From assembly GCA_963727245.1 (NCBI GenBank), contig CAVSFO010000006.1, positions 62,001 to 126,000 of the forward strand: a stretch of DNA of 64,000 nucleotides, in the 5' to 3' direction. The stretch comes from JBKQVT01 sp963727245. GTDB taxonomy: Bacteria > Planctomycetota > Planctomycetia > Pirellulales > Thermoguttaceae. The translations under genes and the position numbers were made by a program. The notes below the pieces were generated by a model. The model saw nothing but the letters and a program-made list of their open reading frames with translations. It did no database searches and was not told where the DNA came from. The stretch's first letter is position 1; each line of letters begins with the position of its first letter. This document shows positions 59,858 to 64,000 of the stretch, piece by piece.

Positions 59858-61378
59858 ATCCCGGTGTCGCGGCCGTCCTGAACAACCTGGCAATCAGCAA
59901 CGGGTACGGCGTCAACGGCGGCGGCATCTACAGCGCCGGCACGCTGACGGTGAGCAACTCCACGCTCCTCGGCAACTCCGCCGGCTGGGCAGGCGGCGGC
60001 ATCTTCAACGACTACGGCACGGCGACGGTGAGCAACTCCACGCTCCTCGGCAACTCCGCCGCCACGGCTTACGGCGGCGGCATCATGAGCAACGGCGGCA
60101 CGTTGACGGTGAGCAACTCCACGCTCTCCGGCAACTCCGCCGCGTATGACGGCGGCGGCATCTTCAACAACTACGGCACGGCGACGGTGAGCAACTCCAC
60201 GCTCTCCGGCAACTCCGCCGCGATGTGCGGCGGCGGCATCTACAACTGCTCCGGCACGTTGACGGTGAGCAACTCCACGCTCTCCGGCAACTCCGCCACG
60301 CATGGCGGCGGCGGTATCTTCAACGACCGCGGCACGGCGATGGTGAGCAACTCCACGCTCTCCGGCAACTCCGCCGCGGATGGCGGCGGCATCTACAACT
60401 ACTCCGGCGCGTTGACGGTGCTCGGCAGCATCGTGGCCGGCAACACCGGCAGTGATCCGGACATCTACGGCAGCGTTACTAGCGACAGCGCCTATGACCT
60501 TATCGGCGACGGCGCCGGCATGTCCGGCATCAGCAACGGCGATCCCAACCATAATCAGGTCGGCTCCGGCAGCAACCCTATCAATCCCCTCCTGGCTCCG
60601 CTCGGCAATCATGGCGGCCCGACCGAGACCATGCCCCTCCTGCCCGGCAGCCCGGCCATCGACGCCGGCAGCAACGCCCTGGCCGTCGACGCCAACGGCA
60701 AGCCACTGACAACGGACCAGCGCGGCTTGCCTCGCACCGTCAACGGCACGGTGGACATCGGCGCCGTCGAGAGCCAGGGCTACACCCTTACCCCGGTTGC
60801 CGGCTGCACCCCGCAGACCGCGGTGGCCGGCGCGGCGCTGGCCAACCCGCTGGCGGTTACCGTGACGCCCAACAACGCGAACGACCCGGTCAACGGCGGG
60901 GTGGTCGTGTTCACCGCGCCGGTCTCCGGCGCTTCGGCCGCGCTGTCGGCGGCGTCGGCCACGATCGCCGGCGGCTCCGCCTCGGTGACCGCCGCCACCA
61001 ACGGCCTGCGCGGCGCCTACACCGTCACCGCCGCGGCTACGGGCGCCGTCGCCCCGGCGGTCTTCCAGCTAGGCAACACCGAGGCGCCCAGCCTGGTGGT
61101 CACGACCCTAGCCGACGAGAACGACCCCTACGACGGCCAGACTAGCCTGCCTGAAGCCCTCGCCTACAACGCCAGCCTGGGCGGCGGCCAGACCGTCACG
61201 TTCGCGCCGGGCCTGCACGGCGCGATCGACCTGAGCACCAGCGAAGGCGGGCTGGGAACGTTGACGCTCGCATCCAACGTGACCATCCAGGGGCCCAGCG
61301 ACAATTCCATCACGATCGAGGGGGTGCCAGTCCGAACGTCAGCACCAACGCGCAAGTCTTTGCCGTGAATCCCGGTGT
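57692..61378. repeat. tandem 1512-bp duplication in the adhesin gene (about 2.4 copies)
   Basis: Copies start at 57692, 59204 and 60715, each beginning GACCAGCGCGGCTTGCC. The spacings are 1512 and 1511 bases; the missing base in the second is the frameshift at the G tract. The third copy is partial and diverges after about 61378. Confidence 0.85.
59815..61368 (+). pseudogene. adhesin gene, second frame (continues after frameshift 1)
   Basis: After the shortened G tract, the coding continues one phase over with SPNVSTNAQVFAVNPGVAAV, the same beta-helix repeats, a choice-of-anchor-Q end and another Ig-like module, almost identical to the preceding copy, until a second identical shortened G tract stops it at 61368. 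No start or ribosome site belongs to this segment; it is part of the same gene. Confidence 0.7.
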
Positions 61379-64000
61379 CACGGCCGTCCTGAACAACCTG
61401 GTGATCAGCAACGGGTACACGCAAGCCAACGGCGGCGGCATTTACAACCGGGGCACGCTGGCGGTCAGCGACAGCACCCTTTCCGGGAACTCAGCCACTG
61501 GGGGCTTCGGCGGCGGTGACAGCGGCGGCGGCATCTACAACGACTATTCGGCCACGCTGACGGTCAGCAACAGCACCCTTTCCGGGAACTCAACCGCCGG
61601 CTGGGCTTCCCGCCAGGGCGGCGGCATCTACAACCAGGGCGTGCTGACGGTCAGCAACAGCACCCTTTCCGGGAACTCAACGACGGGCCCCGGCGGCAGT
61701 TACAACGGCGGCGGCATCTGCAACGACTATTCGGGCGTGCTGACGGTCAGCAACAGCACCCTTTCCGGGAACTCAACGACGGGCTCCGGCGGCAGTTACA
61801 ACGGCGGCGGCATCGTCAACCTGGACGTGCTGACGGTCAGCAACAGCACCCTTTCCGGGAACTCAGCCACTGGGGGCCCCTTCCAGGGCGGCGGCATCCT
61901 CAACGTAGGCACGCGGGGCAGGCTAACGGTCAACAACAGCACCGTCTCTGGCAACACCGCCAACGAACAGTGCGGCGGCGGCATCTCCAACTACCTGGGT
62001 GTCGTGACGGTCAGCAACAGCACCCTCTCTGGCAACACCGCCAGCCCCGGCGGCAACTCCGCTGCCGGCGGCGTCTACAACTACTTCGGTACCGTGACGG
62101 TCGACAACAGCACCGTCTCTGGCAACACAGTCAGGAACGGGGGCGATTGGGTCGGCGGCGGCATCGGCAACTCCCACGGCACCGCGACGGTCAACAACAG
62201 CACCGTCTCTGACAACGCGGTCCTCTACGGAGCCTTCGATTCCGGCGGCGGCATCTTCAACGGCTTTTCGGCCACGCTGACGATCAGTAACAGCACCCTT
62301 TCCGGGAACTCAGCCCAAGGCTCGGAGCAACGCGGCGGCGGCGGCGGCATCTACAACGATTACCTGAGCGTGCTGACGGTTGCCAACAGCACTATCTCCG
62401 GGAACTCCGACGGCGGCATCTTCAACAGTAGTGGTGCAACCGCCAACCTGGAAAACACCATCGTCGCCGGCAACAATTTCGCGAATTCCGCCTTCGACCT
62501 GTCGGGCAACTTCAATCTCGACCATAGTCTGATCCAGGATGTGAACGGTTTCACGGATACCGATTCGGGGAGCAACCTCTTCGGCGTCGATCCCCTGCTC
62601 GACCCACTGGGCGACTACGGCGGCCCGACCCAGAGCATGGCCTTGTTGCCCGGCAGCCCGGCCATCGACGCCGGCAGCAACGCCCTGGCCGTCGACGCCA
62701 ACGGCGAGCCACTGACAACGGACCAGCGCGGCTTGCCTCGCACCGTCAACGGCACGGTGGACATCGGCGCCTTCGAGTCGAGCGGCTTTACGCTGACCGC
62801 GACCGGCGGCAACGGCCAAAGCACGCCCGTCGGCCTGCCGTTCAACAGTCCGCTGGCAGTGACCGTCACGGCCAATAACGCCGCCGAGCCTGTCGACGGC
62901 GGCCAGGTGACTTTCTCCGCGCCCGCTGCTGCCCCCACGGCAACCCTGTCGAACCAGGGGGTGGCGACCATCACGGGCGGCCAGGCAAGCGTCACTGCTC
63001 AAGCCGACACCACCCCGGGCAGCTACTCCGTCAGGGCTGCCGCCACTGGGGCCGCCAATACGTCCTTCTCGCTCACCAACCTCGAGCGGAACCAGACGAT
63101 CAATTTCGGCAACGTCGCCGACCAGACATACGGCAACGGGCCGCTGACGCTCGCGGCTACGGCCACCTCGGGCCTGCCAGTCACGCTGATCGTTCTTTCG
63201 GGGCCTGTCACCCTCGCCGGCAACACGCTGACTCTGACCGGGGCAGGCACGGTGACCGTCGAGGCCACCCAAGGCGGCAACTGGCAATACTTCGCCGCTT
63301 CGGCGGTCGACTGCTGCTTCAACGTCGGCAAGGCCAACCAGACCATCGCCTGGAGCAACCCGGCGGATATCGTTTATGGCACGGCCCTGAGCAGTACGCA
63401 GTTCAACGCCAAGGTAACGGGGACCGGCCCGGCGGCCACGGGCGGCGTGACCTACGGCCCGGCGGCAGGCGTCATCCTGGACGCCGGCGCGCACCAGGCC
63501 CTGACGGTCAACGTGGCGGGGACTGCCGACTACAATCCGGCTTCGGCCACGGTCTACGTCAACGTGACTCAGGCTACACCCGGCACATCCCTCGTCTCCT
63601 CAGTCAGTCCGTCGGGACTCGGCCAGTCAGTGACCTTTACGGCAACGGTGACGGTGGTGGGGTCGGGCAGGACTCCGACCGGGACAATGACGTTCAAGGA
63701 CGGCAACACCGTTTTGGGTTCCTTCGCCCTGACCGCCGGGCAGGCGACTTTCCGCACGTCGAACCTGGCCTTGGGCAACCACTCGATTACGGCCTGCTAC
63801 GGCGGCAACGGCGACTACAAGCCGAGCGCCGGCGCCCTGACGCAGACGGTCAAACGGGTTCCTACAGCGGCGGTGCTCTCCTCGGCAAACACGGCGGTCT
63901 TCGGCAAAAAGGTGACCTTCACCGCATATATCACCCCCGGCGCGTCCGGCGGCAGCGGCCCAGCCGTGCCTACTGGTTCCGTGATTTTCCAGGACAACGG
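61326..64000 (+). CDS. adhesin gene, third frame, running off the window end
   Basis: After the second frameshift the frame is open to the last base. It encodes further, more diverse beta-helix repeats (STLSGNSATGG and GGGIYNDYSATLTVS), another choice-of-anchor-Q ending, then MBG/Ig-like domains: ANNAAEPVDGGQVTFSAPAA, NQTINFGNVADQTYGNG, and TPTGTMTFKDGNTVLGSFAL. The last domains are of the Big_3_5 repeat type common in large bacterial adhesins. The C-terminus and any anchor lie outside the window. Confidence 0.75.

Noticed and set aside
56588..64000. CRISPR array, because of many short repeats in the adhesin
   Set aside because: Repeats are in-frame protein-coding units of variable length without uniform spacers.

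Overview
The window looks like a chromosomal segment of a planctomycete, probably in or near the Pirellulales. The clearest markers are an LEPR_XLL-type export signal (LEPLESRTLLT) on a giant repeat adhesin with choice-of-anchor-Q endings, a BBP7-like outer-membrane beta-barrel protein, a DUF6717 protein, LRR and TPR proteins with N-terminal membrane or signal segments, and a secreted FmdE-like protein. No rRNA, complete tRNA or CRISPR array was seen.

Region 1 (1-26.5 kb) is accessory and probably an integrated element. From 0.37 to 7.7 kb it carries small plus-strand genes: TPR, SH3/KOW-like, pRiA4b ORF-3, SUI1/eIF1, DUF1801 and CPXCG zinc-ribbon proteins. A minus-strand block follows, with a TPR lipid-or-secreted protein and a zinc-ribbon protein. 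The centrepiece is a tight six-gene minus-strand operon (14155 to 10205): a two-domain multiubiquitin protein, an E2-like protein, a JAB-E1(ThiF) fusion, an XRE regulator, DUF6717, and a protein with a HEPN-style RX4H motif. From 15 to 24 kb there are small DNA-binding and unknown genes, a palindrome-rich intergenic stretch, and a plus-strand cassette of a ParB-methyltransferase fusion, two further DNA methyltransferases and a Rossmann/SAM-like protein, closed off by strong terminators. The region ends with an excisionase-like HTH gene, a tyrosine recombinase, and the 3' part of a tRNA-Arg(CCG) gene. That fragment is the expected relic of an att site and marks the right edge of the element.

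Region 2 (26.5-39 kb) is a degraded accessory zone. It holds two proteins with N-K-H motifs, a frameshifted HEXXH protein, a frameshifted helix-hairpin-helix-like gene, a PD-(D/E)XK nuclease-like gene whose 5' end is replaced by an ISNCY-type insertion sequence, a remnant integrase, a DUF4160 gene with an in-frame stop followed by a DUF2442/HTH gene, an LRR membrane protein, and a gene-sized duplicate of the 7.8 kb TPR gene dropped between two broken genes.

Region 3 (39-64 kb) is visibly more GC-rich and resembles core or surface-related planctomycete genome. It contains an alpha-galactosidase-like glycosidase, a secreted esterase, a CsgG-like protein with a propeller-like end, a run of small housekeeping-type genes (DinB, TspO, FmdE-like, DUF4019, pirin, STAS), an isoprenylcysteine-methyltransferase-like protein, the BBP7 protein, and the adhesin, which runs off the window end. 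The adhesin carries 1512-bp tandem duplications whose later copies share the same G-tract frameshift.

Many genes between 29 and 42 kb, and the adhesin, show single-base frameshifts. These may be real decay, phase-variable tracts or assembly indels, and the sequence alone does not decide between them.
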